DNA of 45,191 nucleotides, from assembly GCA_035531775.1 (NCBI GenBank), contig DATKSG010000022.1:1-45191 (forward strand). The letters are read 5' to 3'. This document shows, in pieces, positions 8,278-18,027 of this stretch. The stretch is from DATKSG01 sp035531775 (GTDB lineage: Bacteria > Actinomycetota > Acidimicrobiia > Acidimicrobiales > UBA8190). Position 1 is the first letter of the stretch, and every line of letters starts with the position of its first letter. Made by a program: the position numbers and the translations under genes. Under the pieces are notes generated by a model. The model was not told the DNA's origin, searched no databases, and saw only the letters and a list, made by a program, of their open reading frames with translations.

Positions 8278-9255
8278 TCAGCCGGCGGGCAGGTCGTCGA
8301 GCAGGTCCCGGGCCAGCTCCGACATGGCCCGGGCCAGCTCGGGCCTCGGGAAAGCCCGAGCGGCCTCCACGGCCTCGAGCACGAAGCGCTCGGCGGCGGC
8401 CACGGTGAAGTCCACCGCCGGCGAGCCGGCCACCATGGCTTTGGCCTTGTCCCGTTCGGGCTGGCCCAGGGGGCGACCGAGCAGGGGGCGGAGCTCGGGG
8501 CCGATATCGGGATCGGCCAGGGCGAAGAGCACGGGCAGGGTGTAGATGCCTTCGGCCAGGTCCTGTCCGGCCGGCTTGCCCAGCTCCTCGTCGCTGGCCA
8601 CCACGTCGAGGATGTCGTCGCGCAGTTGGAAGATCATCCCGAAGCTGCGCCCGAAGGCGGTCATGGCTTCCACGTCCGAGCGCGACGCCCCCCCGGTAAG
8701 GGCCCCGATGCGACAGGAGGTGGACATGAGAGCGGCCGTCTTGCCGGCGATGGCGGTGAAGTACTGCTCCTGGCTGCGGCTCACGTCGTAGGCCGCTCTG
8801 ACTTCGGCCACCTGCCCCTCGCACAGCAGCCCCAGGGTGTTGGCCAGCAAGGCTGCGACCTCGGTGCCCAGCGAGGCGGCTATCTCGGCCGACCGGGCCA
8901 GGAGGAAGTCCCCGGCCACGATGGCCACCAGGTTGCCCCAGCGGGAGTTCACGCTCTGGACGTTGCGCCGCATGGTGGCCTCGTCCATGACGTCGTCGTG
9001 GTAGAGCGAGGCCAAGTGGACCAGCTCCACCGCCGCCGCTCCCTGCAGATCGTCGTCGGTGGCTCCCCCTCGACCCCCGGTGGCCGCAGCCAGGGCCAGG
9101 CCAGGGCGCAGACGCTTGCCCCCAGCATCGATCAGGTGGGTAGTGACCTCGTCGAGGAAGCGGTCCCCCGACTTCACCGCCAGGCGCAGCTCGGGCTCGA
9201 GGCGGCGCAGATCGTTCTCCATTTCGGGAAGCGACAGCAAGGCGGCGGCGTTCAC
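8278..9255 (-). CDS. Polyprenyl (trans-isoprenyl) diphosphate synthase
   Basis: Condenses isopentenyl diphosphate onto an allylic primer to make the long chain of menaquinone or a similar lipid. GGKRLRPGLALAAA, the first Asp-rich motif DDVMDEATMRR, GDFLLARSAEIAA and the second motif QLRDDILDVV are all present. Residues before DDVMD are small (Leu-Ala-Ser-Leu-Tyr-His), compatible with a medium to long product, but chain length cannot be fixed. I choose GTG at 9255 over the GTG at 9264 because TATCGT (9263-9268) then lies 7 nt upstream as a leaderless promoter. About 325 residues, normal length. Confidence 0.92.
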   Translation of the reverse strand: MNAAALLSLPEMENDLRRLEPELRLAVKSGDRFLDEVTTHLIDAGGKRLRPGLALAAATGGRGGATDDDLQGAAAVELVHLASLYHDDVMDEATMRRNVQSVNSRWGNLVAIVAGDFLLARSAEIAASLGTEVAALLANTLGLLCEGQVAEVRAAYDVSRSQEQYFTAIAGKTAALMSTSCRIGALTGGASRSDVEAMTAFGRSFGMIFQLRDDILDVVASDEELGKPAGQDLAEGIYTLPVLFALADPDIGPELRPLLGRPLGQPERDKAKAMVAGSPAVDFTVAAAERFVLEAVEAARAFPRPELARAMSELARDLLDDLPAG

Positions 9256-9262
9256 CAGGAGC

Positions 9263-9268
9263 ACGATA
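9263..9268 (-). promoter_or_regulatory. Putative -10 element of polyprenyl synthase
   Basis: On the minus strand TATCGT lies 7 nt before GTG 9255. A weak TTGCCG is 19 nt further upstream. No ribosome site is visible, consistent with a leaderless start. Confidence 0.4.
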
Positions 9269-9462
9269 GGCCAAGGGCCAGGTTTTCCGGCAAAGGGACT
9301 GTCCCCGGCGGGCCACCCGGGGCACGATGGGGCAGGTCAGCCGACTCTCGCAGTGTGGGATCGGCCTTGTCACGGTATGTGAAGTGGGTTTAGGGAGTGG
9401 TCTGGACGTGCCGATGGGAATGCAAGAGGAATTGGAAGCTCGATCATTGGGAAAAGGCTGGT

Positions 9463-9520
9463 GCCGGGAACAGGACCCCGGCCGGTAGACTTGGCCCGGT
9501 ATTCGAGCCGTCGAGGGAGG
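9463..9520 (+). promoter_or_regulatory. clpC promoter region with inverted repeat and ribosome site
   Basis: TAGACT at 9486-9491 is a plausible -10, giving a short leader of about 30 nt. The -35 position is occupied by GCCGGG, which is the left arm of an inverted repeat GCCGGG-N8-CCCGGC (9463-9482), so a regulator could bind over the -35. GAGGGAGG at 9513-9520 is a strong Shine-Dalgarno 8 nt before GTG 9529. No CIRCE and no clear ClgR box are visible. The remainder of the gap from 9269 shows nothing I recognise. Confidence 0.4.
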
Positions 9521-9528
9521 CGGTCTGG

Positions 9529-12015
<2,487 letters not shown>

Positions 12016-12036
12016 GGCCCTCCGCCATGGTCTGAC

Positions 12037-12062
12037 GCGGGCACGGCTCTGGCCGTGCCCGC
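12037..12062 (+). terminator. Strong hairpin after clpC
   Basis: GCGGGCACGGC, loop TCTG, GCCGTGCCCGC: a perfect 11-bp stem starting 21 nt after the clpC stop. There is no following T-tract, as is common in high-GC actinobacteria. Confidence 0.65.
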
Positions 12063-12097
12063 GGCGCGTCCGGGCGCCGGCGTGGGACCGGCACCGA

Positions 12098-12141
12098 CGT
12101 CACTCACTGTTCGCTCATTGTTCACCTCCCGTTCACTTGCG
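12098..12141 (+). promoter_or_regulatory. PHO-box-like array of 11-bp direct repeats
   Basis: Three abutting 11-mers, GTTCGCTCATT (12109), GTTCACCTCCC (12120) and GTTCACTTGCG (12131), share GTTCRC at exact 11-bp spacing. A weaker fourth unit, CGTCACTCACT (12098), precedes them. This matches the Streptomyces PhoP PHO-box layout of GTTCACC-type direct repeats. The array ends 63 bp upstream of an MFS gene of the phosphate:H+ symporter type, so phosphate control of that transporter is likely. Confidence 0.7.
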
Positions 12142-12204
12142 GGACGACTTCGAATTACCCGCCCCTGCGAGGCTGGCAGCGACAACGCCGAGGAGGTCCT
12201 TGCA

Positions 12205-13665
12205 TTGGCCACAGTCAGCGAGATGCTTGATAGCGCCCCCGCCAGCCGGTTCCACCGGCGGGCCGTGGTCATCTCGGGGATGGGGTTCTTCACCGACGCC
12301 TACGACCTGTTCGTGATCGGCACGGTGGCCACCTTGGTGGCCACCCAGTGGCACCTGAGCACCAACCAGAAGAGCGTGGTGTCGAGCGCGGCGGTTCTCG
12401 GTGCGTTCGTCGGCGCCTTCGTCTTCGGCCGCATCGCCGACGTCCTCGGTCGCAAGCGGGTGTACACGCTGGTGGCGGCCATCATGATCGTCGGTGCACT
12501 CAGCTCGGCCTTCTCCACCGGCCTCACCTGGCTGGTCGTCTCGCGCTTCGTCCTCGGCCTCGGGATCGGCGGGGACTACCCGGTGTCGGCCGTGCTCATG
12601 AGCGAGTACGCCAACCGGAACGACCGCGGCCGCATGGTGGGCCTCGTCTTCTCCATGCAGGCCCTGGGCTTGATCGTGGGTCCTCTGGTCGGGCTGGTAC
12701 TCATCTCGGCCGGCATCGGCCATGACCTCACCTGGCGGCTCATGCTCGGCTTCGGAGCCGTGCCCGCCGCCGCCGTCATCTGGCTGCGGGCCAAGATGCC
12801 CGAGTCGCCGCGTTTTCAGGAGCAGGTACAGGGCCAGGCCGCTCGGGCTGCGGGCCAGCTGGCCGTGTTCAGCGAGGGCGTGGTGTCGGGCGCCGGAGTG
12901 CAGGCCTCCGACGCGGCCCCCCAGCGGTTGCGCCTCGGTCGGTTCCTCACCGACCGGCGCATGCTCAAGGTGCTGCTCGGCACGGCCGGCTCGTGGTTCT
13001 TGCTGGACTACGCCCTGTACGGCAACACGCTGTCGTTGCCGGCGATCTTGAAGGACGTGGCTCCCAAGGCCTCTCTCACCACCACCTTGGCCTGGACGCT
13101 CGGCATCTTCGTGGTGTTCGCCCTTCCTGGCTACGTCATGGCCCTGTCCACCATGGACCGCATCGGCCACCGCAAGCTCCAGCAGATCGGGTTCGCCGTC
13201 ATGGCCGCCTGTTTCCTGGCCCTCGGGGTCATCCCGGGCCTCACCACCGTGGTGGTCCCGTTCCTGCTCGTTTTCGGCCTCAGCTACTTCTTCACCGAGT
13301 TCGGCCCCAACACCACGACGTTCGTGCTGCCCTCCGAGCTGTTCCCGGTGAGCCAGCGCACCACCGGGCACGGCATCGCGGCGGGCATCGGCAAGCTCGG
13401 CGCCTTCATCGGCGTCTTCCTGGTCCCCCACCTGGACAAGAGCATCGGGCTGCGCGGCATGTTGCTGGTGGCCGGTGGCTCCGCCGTAGCGGGGTACCTG
13501 CTGACGCTCCTGCTGCCCGAGCCCGCCCGCCGCTCGCTCGATGAACTGTCGGCCAACGTGATCCCCCTGCCGGTGCCCATTGCGCCGACCATGGTGCCGA
13601 CTGCGGCGTCGGCTGAGCTCGAGAACGAGAGCCAGCCAGCAGCGGTCGGTGCCGGTTTGGCCTGA
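12205..13665 (+). CDS. MFS transporter, phosphate:H+ symporter (PHS) type
   Basis: Membrane transporter of about 486 residues with twelve predicted hydrophobic segments and a hydrophilic central loop around residues 205-240. GMGFFTDAYDLFVIG in TM1, FGRIADVLGRKRVYT in loop 2-3 and GIGGDYPVSAVLMSEYA in TM4 are hallmarks of the PHS family. The start TTG 12205 is chosen because AGGAGG (12191-12196) lies 8 nt upstream; ATG 12223 is too far from it. The PHO-box-like repeats upstream support inorganic phosphate as substrate. The polar C-terminal tail runs into a short tandem repeat around the stop. Confidence 0.85.
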   Translation: MATVSEMLDSAPASRFHRRAVVISGMGFFTDAYDLFVIGTVATLVATQWHLSTNQKSVVSSAAVLGAFVGAFVFGRIADVLGRKRVYTLVAAIMIVGALSSAFSTGLTWLVVSRFVLGLGIGGDYPVSAVLMSEYANRNDRGRMVGLVFSMQALGLIVGPLVGLVLISAGIGHDLTWRLMLGFGAVPAAAVIWLRAKMPESPRFQEQVQGQAARAAGQLAVFSEGVVSGAGVQASDAAPQRLRLGRFLTDRRMLKVLLGTAGSWFLLDYALYGNTLSLPAILKDVAPKASLTTTLAWTLGIFVVFALPGYVMALSTMDRIGHRKLQQIGFAVMAACFLALGVIPGLTTVVVPFLLVFGLSYFFTEFGPNTTTFVLPSELFPVSQRTTGHGIAAGIGKLGAFIGVFLVPHLDKSIGLRGMLLVAGGSAVAGYLLTLLLPEPARRSLDELSANVIPLPVPIAPTMVPTAASAELENESQPAAVGAGLA

Positions 13666-13710
13666 GGCGACCGGCTCGGCCTGAGGCGACCGGCTCGGCC
13701 TGAGGCGACC
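13659..13710. repeat. 19-bp tandem repeat across the MFS stop codon
   Basis: The unit GGCCTGAGGCGACCGGCTC occurs at 13659-13677 and 13678-13696, and its first 14 bp again at 13697-13710. The stop TGA of the transporter is in the first unit, so the array looks like slippage duplication of the gene's 3' end. Confidence 0.8.
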
Positions 13711-13717
13711 CAGTTGG

Positions 13718-13740
13718 CTGTCACAGCCGGTGCCTAGGGT
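13718..13740 (+). promoter_or_regulatory. radA promoter resembling RecA-NDp / PafBC DNA-damage promoters
   Basis: CTGTCACAG (13718-13726), exactly 8 nt, then TAGGGT (13735-13740), which lies 8 nt before ATG 13749. The mycobacterial consensus is TTGTCRGTG-N8-TANNNT, and radA belongs to that regulon there. Here the first element is part of the palindrome GGCTG-TCA-CAGCC. The same nine bases with the same spacing precede the nuclease gene at 37570. Confidence 0.65.
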
Positions 13741-13748
13741 GCGCCACC

Positions 13749-15119
13749 ATGAGCCGCCCCAAATCCGCGCATCGCTGTGGATCGTGCGGGTCGGTGACCG
13801 CTCGCTGGGCGGGCCGATGCCCGACCTGCGAGGAATGGAACACGCTGGCCGAGGTGCCGCTCGAAGCCGCAGTGGCGGCGCCGGTCCTCCGGCCGGTGCC
13901 GGGCGCCGGGCTCGAGGCCGGTCCGTGCCGGCTCGGAGACGTGGACCTGGCGGCGGCGGCGCCGCACCCCACCGGGATCGAGGAGCTCGACCGGGTTCTC
14001 GGGGGCGGGCTCGTTCCCGGGTCGGTCACCTTGCTCGGCGGCGAGCCGGGGGTGGGGAAGTCCACCTTGCTGCTGCAGGTGCTGCGCTCGGTGTCGAGTG
14101 GGGGAGAGCCGGTGCTGCTCGTGTCGGCCGAGGAGTCGCCGCGCCAGGTCCGCCTGCGCGCCGAGCGCCTCGGCCCACTTCCCGAGAGCCTGCTGGTCAT
14201 GGACAGCACCGACGTGAGCGCCGTGGCCGGCGCCGTGGCCGACAGCGGCGCCCGGCTGGTGGTGGTCGACTCCATTCAGGCGGTGCGTGACCCCGCCATC
14301 AGCGGGGCAGCCGGCAGCGTGTCGCAGGTGCGGGCCTGCGCCGAGGTCCTGGTGCAGCTGGCCAAGTCCGGTGACGTGCCCGTGGTGGTGGTGGGCCACG
14401 TGACCAAGGACGGGTCGCTGGCCGGCCCGCGCCTGCTCGAGCACGTGGTCGACACCGTGCTCACCGTCGAAGGCGACCGCCACCATGCCTTGCGCACCGT
14501 CAGAGCGGTGAAGCACCGATTCGGTGCCACTGGCGAGCTGGGCCTGTTCACCATGAGCGACGCCGGACTGGCCGCCGTCACCGACCCCTACCGCCTGCTG
14601 CTCGGAGACCGTCGCCCCGGTGAGCCGGGCAGCACCGTGTTGCCGGCCATCGAGGGCCAGCGCGCCCTGCTCGTCGAGGTCCAGGCCCTGGTGGCCGACC
14701 CGGCCGGCCCGGCCGTGCCAGCCCGGCGCTCGGCACAGGGCCTCGACACCGGCCGACTGGCCTTGCTGCTCGCCGTGTTGGACAAGCGCAGCGACCTCGG
14801 CCTGGCCCGTACCGACGTCTACACATCGGTGGTGGGTGGCATCCGGGTGGCCGAGCCGGCCGCCGACCTGGCCGTGGTGCTAGCCGTCGCCTCGGCCGCC
14901 CGTGGGCTGCCGTTGCCCGCCGACCTGGTCGCCTTCGGCGAGGTCGGCCTCGGCGGCGAGGTGCGGCAGGTCCCGCATGCGCCGCGGCGCCTGGCCGAGG
15001 CGGCGCGCCTGGGCTTTCGCTACGCGCTCGTGCCCGGTACCTGCCCCGACGGGCCGCCGGGTATGAAGTTGCTGCGCGTGGGAGAGGTGGCGCAGGCTGT
15101 CGCCGTCCTTTCGGCCTGA
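13749..15119 (+). CDS. radA: DNA repair protein RadA
   Basis: RecA-like ATPase that drives branch migration in recombination. The 456-residue protein has the N-terminal zinc finger CGSCGS...CPTCEEW and GGEPGVGKSTLLLQV (Walker A, near residue 100). VVVDSIQAVRD is the Walker B region. A C-terminal Lon-protease-like domain is present from about residue 300. The RadA-specific KNRFG motif reads KHRFG here, an Asn to His change. It heads a run with disA, the known partner gene, and is preceded by a damage-type promoter without a ribosome site. Confidence 0.95.
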   Translation: MSRPKSAHRCGSCGSVTARWAGRCPTCEEWNTLAEVPLEAAVAAPVLRPVPGAGLEAGPCRLGDVDLAAAAPHPTGIEELDRVLGGGLVPGSVTLLGGEPGVGKSTLLLQVLRSVSSGGEPVLLVSAEESPRQVRLRAERLGPLPESLLVMDSTDVSAVAGAVADSGARLVVVDSIQAVRDPAISGAAGSVSQVRACAEVLVQLAKSGDVPVVVVGHVTKDGSLAGPRLLEHVVDTVLTVEGDRHHALRTVRAVKHRFGATGELGLFTMSDAGLAAVTDPYRLLLGDRRPGEPGSTVLPAIEGQRALLVEVQALVADPAGPAVPARRSAQGLDTGRLALLLAVLDKRSDLGLARTDVYTSVVGGIRVAEPAADLAVVLAVASAARGLPLPADLVAFGEVGLGGEVRQVPHAPRRLAEAARLGFRYALVPGTCPDGPPGMKLLRVGEVAQAVAVLSA

Positions 15120-15128
15120 GTGGGCGGG

Positions 15129-15134
15129 TACGAT
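15129..15134 (+). promoter_or_regulatory. Putative -10 element for leaderless disA
   Basis: TACGAT ends 6 nt before GTG 15141. This favours GTG 15141 over the GTG at 15120 that abuts the radA stop. Confidence 0.4.
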
Positions 15135-15140
15135 CCGCAT

Positions 15141-16235
15141 GTGGCGGTCCGACCGAGTTCGGTTATGGCCGATGCGCTGGCCCTGGTGGCTCCCGGACGA
15201 CCTCTGCGCCAGGGCCTCGAGCGCGTCCTGCTGGCCAAGCGCGGCGCCCTGATCGTGATCGGTGACGACGCCCCGGTCCTGTCCATCTGCACCGGCGGAT
15301 TCCTCATCGACGCCGAGTACAGCCCCCAGCGGCTGACCGAGTTGGCCAAGCTCGACGGGGCCATCATCTTGTCGGCCGACTCGGGGCGTATCGCCCGGGC
15401 CAACGTGCACCTCATGCCCGACCCCTCCGTGCCCACGTCGGAGACCGGCACGCGGCACCGCACCGCCGAGCGGGTGGCGCGCTCGATCGACGTGCCGGTC
15501 ATCTCGGTGTCGGCCGCCATGAGCGTCATCACCATCTACCGCGGTGAGCACCGCCACGTCCTGCAGGCCGCCGGCCGCCTCCATGACACGGTGAGCCAGG
15601 CCCTGCAGGCCCTGCAACGGTTCCGCCAGCGCTTCGACCTGGGCGTGACCGCCCTGTCGGCGCTGGAGCTTGAAGACTCCGTGACCTTCGGTGACGTGGC
15701 TGCCGTGCTACAGCCAGGGGAGATCCTTCTGCGCGTGGCGCGCGACCTCGAGCCCGTGTTCATCGAACTCGGCGAGGAGGGCCGCCTTCTGCAGCTGCAA
15801 TTGGACGAGCTGCTTTACGGCGTGGAGCCGGTGCGAAGCCACGTGGTGCGCGACTACCTGCGCCCCGACACCCGCCAGGGTGATACCGGCCACTGTCTCG
15901 GGCCGGCGGCCGCCGTAGAAGCCATGGCGCAGCTTTCCACCGAGGAGCTGCTCGACACCCGCCGACTGGGTGCCGCTCTCGGCCTGGGCCCAGCGCACTC
16001 CGAGGCAGACGCCTCGGTCGAGCCGCGCGGCTACCGCCTGCTGTACCGGTTGCCGCGCTTTCCCGAGGCGCTGGTCGACCGCATCGTCGAGCACTTCGCC
16101 GGCTTACAGAAGATCATGCGGGCCTCGGTGCGGGACCTGGAGGAGGTCGACGGAGTGGGTGAGTCTCGGGCCCGGAGCGTCAAAGACGGGCTGTCGCGCC
16201 TGGCCGAGGCCACCATTCTCGATCGCTACAGCTGA
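15141..16235 (+). CDS. disA: DNA-integrity scanning diadenylate cyclase DisA
   Basis: Octameric enzyme making c-di-AMP from two ATP and stalling at branched DNA. The 364-residue protein carries the DAC domain with KLDGAIILS (DGA motif) and GTRHRTAER (RHR motif). A helical linker follows, then a C-terminal helix-hairpin-helix DNA-binding domain (EEVDGVGESRARSVKDGL). GTG 15120 and ATG 15165 are alternative starts; 15141 is preferred from the upstream TACGAT. radA-disA-carD-ispD-ispF is a widely conserved actinobacterial order. c-di-AMP output could therefore be tied to damage through the radA promoter. Confidence 0.94.
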   Translation: MAVRPSSVMADALALVAPGRPLRQGLERVLLAKRGALIVIGDDAPVLSICTGGFLIDAEYSPQRLTELAKLDGAIILSADSGRIARANVHLMPDPSVPTSETGTRHRTAERVARSIDVPVISVSAAMSVITIYRGEHRHVLQAAGRLHDTVSQALQALQRFRQRFDLGVTALSALELEDSVTFGDVAAVLQPGEILLRVARDLEPVFIELGEEGRLLQLQLDELLYGVEPVRSHVVRDYLRPDTRQGDTGHCLGPAAAVEAMAQLSTEELLDTRRLGAALGLGPAHSEADASVEPRGYRLLYRLPRFPEALVDRIVEHFAGLQKIMRASVRDLEEVDGVGESRARSVKDGLSRLAEATILDRYS

Positions 16236-16305
16236 GCGGGCCCGGCTCCGATGGGCCACGGAGCACCGGGGCGGCGCCTCTGAGGAGCAGGTGCCGGGGC
16301 TCAGG

Positions 16306-16311
16306 TAGAAT
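16306..16311 (+). promoter_or_regulatory. Putative -10 element of carD
   Basis: TAGAAT lies 59 nt upstream of the carD start, giving a leader that contains GGAGAAG as ribosome site just before GTG 16371. No convincing -35 is visible. Confidence 0.35.
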
Positions 16312-16370
16312 GGAGGGTCCCCCGTCGCCGAGTCCCACGGGCCAGCGCGTCGTCATCGTAGGAGAAGAAC

Positions 16371-16850
16371 GTGGTATTCGACATCGGTGACAAGGTGGTA
16401 TATCCCCACCACGGTGCGGCGATCGTCGAGAGGCGCGAGGTCAAAGAGGCGTTCGGGCAGAAGCGGGAGTACCTGGTCCTGCGCCTGGCCTATGGGGACC
16501 TCACCCTGATGGTGCCGGCCGACAACACCGACGGGGTCGGCCTGCGTGAGGTCATCAACGACGAAGAGGTCGAGGAGGTGTTCGCCGTCCTTCGCAAAAA
16601 GGAGGCGCGCATGCCGACCAACTGGTCGCGGCGGTACAAGAACCATTCCGAGAAGCTGCGCTCGGGTGACATCTACCAGGTGGCCGAAGTGGTGCGAAAT
16701 CTCTCCATCCGCGACAAGGACAAGGGCTTGTCGGCCGGCGAGAAGCGGATGTTGAGCCGGGCCCGCCAGATCCTGGTCTCGGAGCTCACCTTCGCCCTCG
16801 ACGTGAACGAGGAAGAAGCCGAGAAGCGTCTCGACGAGGCCCTGCCCTGA
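16371..16850 (+). CDS. carD: CarD-family RNA polymerase-binding transcription factor
   Basis: Global regulator that binds the beta subunit of RNA polymerase and stabilises open complexes. The 159-residue protein begins FDIGDKVVYPHHGAAIVERRE (Tudor-like RNAP-interaction domain). It continues to TNWSRRYKNHSEKL and the helical DNA-binding half SGDIYQVAEVVRNLSIRDK, which includes the conserved Trp in NWSRR. The start GTG has a good ribosome site (GGAGAAG). Length and motifs match mycobacterial CarD. The high frequency of weak, -35-less promoters in this window fits an organism relying on CarD. Confidence 0.95.
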   Translation: MVFDIGDKVVYPHHGAAIVERREVKEAFGQKREYLVLRLAYGDLTLMVPADNTDGVGLREVINDEEVEEVFAVLRKKEARMPTNWSRRYKNHSEKLRSGDIYQVAEVVRNLSIRDKDKGLSAGEKRMLSRARQILVSELTFALDVNEEEAEKRLDEALP

Positions 16851-16885
16851 TCGCCGGCGGCCACCCGCCGTCGGAGGGCCGAACC

Positions 16886-17524
16886 ATGTCGGTGTGGTCA
16901 GTGGTAGTTGCCGGCGGCGACGGCCGGCGCTTCGGTGCGCCCAAGCAGTTCGCCATGCTCGGCGGCCGTCCTCTTCTGTCCTGGGCCGTCGACGCCGCCC
17001 GCCCGGTGAGCGACGGTGTGGTGCTCGTGGTGCCGGCCGATCGGGTGGCCGATGCCCAGGGCTCCCACGGAGCTGACGTGGTGGTGGCCGGCGGCTCCAC
17101 CCGGGCCGAGTCGGTGCGGGCCGGCTTGTCGGTGGTGCCCGAGGACGCCGCCATCATCGTGGTCCACGACGGGGCCAGGCCTCTCGCCAGCGCTGCGCTG
17201 TTCTGGGCCGTGGTCGACGCCGTTCGCCAAGGGGCCGAGGCGGCCGTGCCGGGTCTGGCCGTGGCCGACACCTTGAAGGCGGTGGCCGACGGCGTGGTCG
17301 TCTCGACCGTGCCGCGACAGGGCCTGGTGGCGGTGCAGACTCCCCAGGCCTTTCGCGCCGACTCGTTGCGCCGGGCGCATGGCGGCGCCGGGGAGGCCTC
17401 CGACGATGCCGGGCTGCTCGAAGCGGCGGGCGCTACCGTGCGCGTGGTGGCCGGAGATCCCCGCAACCTCAAGGTGACCACACCCGGCGACCTCGAGGTC
17501 GCCCAGGCCCTGGCCGCCCAGTGA
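16886..17524 (+). CDS. ispD: 2-C-methyl-D-erythritol 4-phosphate cytidylyltransferase
   Basis: Third step of the non-mevalonate isoprenoid pathway, making CDP-methylerythritol. The 212-residue protein has VVVAGGDGRRFGAPKQFAML (CTP loop with Arg and Lys), VVVAGGSTRAESVRAGL, IIVVHDGARPL and VQTPQAFRADSLRRAH, then DDAGLLEAAGATVRVVAGDPRNLKVTTPGDL. GGAGGG at 16873 gives a 7-nt spacing to ATG 16886. It overlaps ispF by GTGA, and both feed the polyprenyl synthase encoded elsewhere in the window. Confidence 0.95.
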   Translation: MSVWSVVVAGGDGRRFGAPKQFAMLGGRPLLSWAVDAARPVSDGVVLVVPADRVADAQGSHGADVVVAGGSTRAESVRAGLSVVPEDAAIIVVHDGARPLASAALFWAVVDAVRQGAEAAVPGLAVADTLKAVADGVVVSTVPRQGLVAVQTPQAFRADSLRRAHGGAGEASDDAGLLEAAGATVRVVAGDPRNLKVTTPGDLEVAQALAAQ

Positions 17525-18027
17525 GTGCGGCGCCCGGAGCGGGCTTGCGCATCGGACAGGGCTTCGACGTCCACGCCTTCTGCGCCGATCCTCGTCGGCC
17601 GCTCGTGCTCGGCGGCGTCACCGTGGAGCCGACCGGCGGCCTCCAGGGCCACAGCGACGCCGATGTGGTCTGCCACGCCCTGGCCGACGCCCTGCTCGGA
17701 GCGGCGGGCCTCGGCGACTTGGGCCGCCACTTCCCCGACACCGACGAGCGCCTGGCGGGGGCCGACTCGCTGTCGCTGCTCGGCGATGTCGTCGCCATGC
17801 TTGCCGCTCGCCACCTCGTGGCCGTCAACGCCGATTGCACCGTGGTGTGCGAGCGTCCACAGCTCGCACCCCACACCAGCGCCATGGAGCAGCTGCTCAC
17901 CAGCGCGCTCGGCGCGCCGGTGAGCGTCAAAGCCACCCGGCCCGAAGCCCTGGGCGCGCTCGGGCGCGGCGAAGGCATCGCCTGTCTGGCCGTGGCTCTG
18001 GTGGCCGGCGCCGCGGAGCCATCGTGA
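17521..18027 (+). CDS. ispF: 2-C-methyl-D-erythritol 2,4-cyclodiphosphate synthase
   Basis: Cyclises CDP-methylerythritol phosphate to MEcPP as a homotrimer with active sites between subunits. The 168-residue protein shows RIGQGFDVHAF (Asp and His zinc ligands), GHSDADVVCHALADALLGA (third zinc ligand His), GDLGRHFPDTDERLAGADS and KATRPEALGALGRGEGIAC. The start GTG overlaps ispD and the stop overlaps the methyltransferase gene by GTGA, so the three are translationally coupled. Confidence 0.96.
   Translation: MSAAPGAGLRIGQGFDVHAFCADPRRPLVLGGVTVEPTGGLQGHSDADVVCHALADALLGAAGLGDLGRHFPDTDERLAGADSLSLLGDVVAMLAARHLVAVNADCTVVCERPQLAPHTSAMEQLLTSALGAPVSVKATRPEALGALGRGEGIACLAVALVAGAAEPS

Noticed and set aside
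9371..9395. TTGTCACGG upstream of clpC as a third damage-type promoter
   Set aside because: The hexamer 8 nt downstream is GTGGGT, not TANNNT, and it lies far from the clpC start.
16236..16305. Small RNA or terminator between disA and carD
   Set aside because: Only a 5-bp GGCCC/GGGCC pairing is visible; insufficient evidence.
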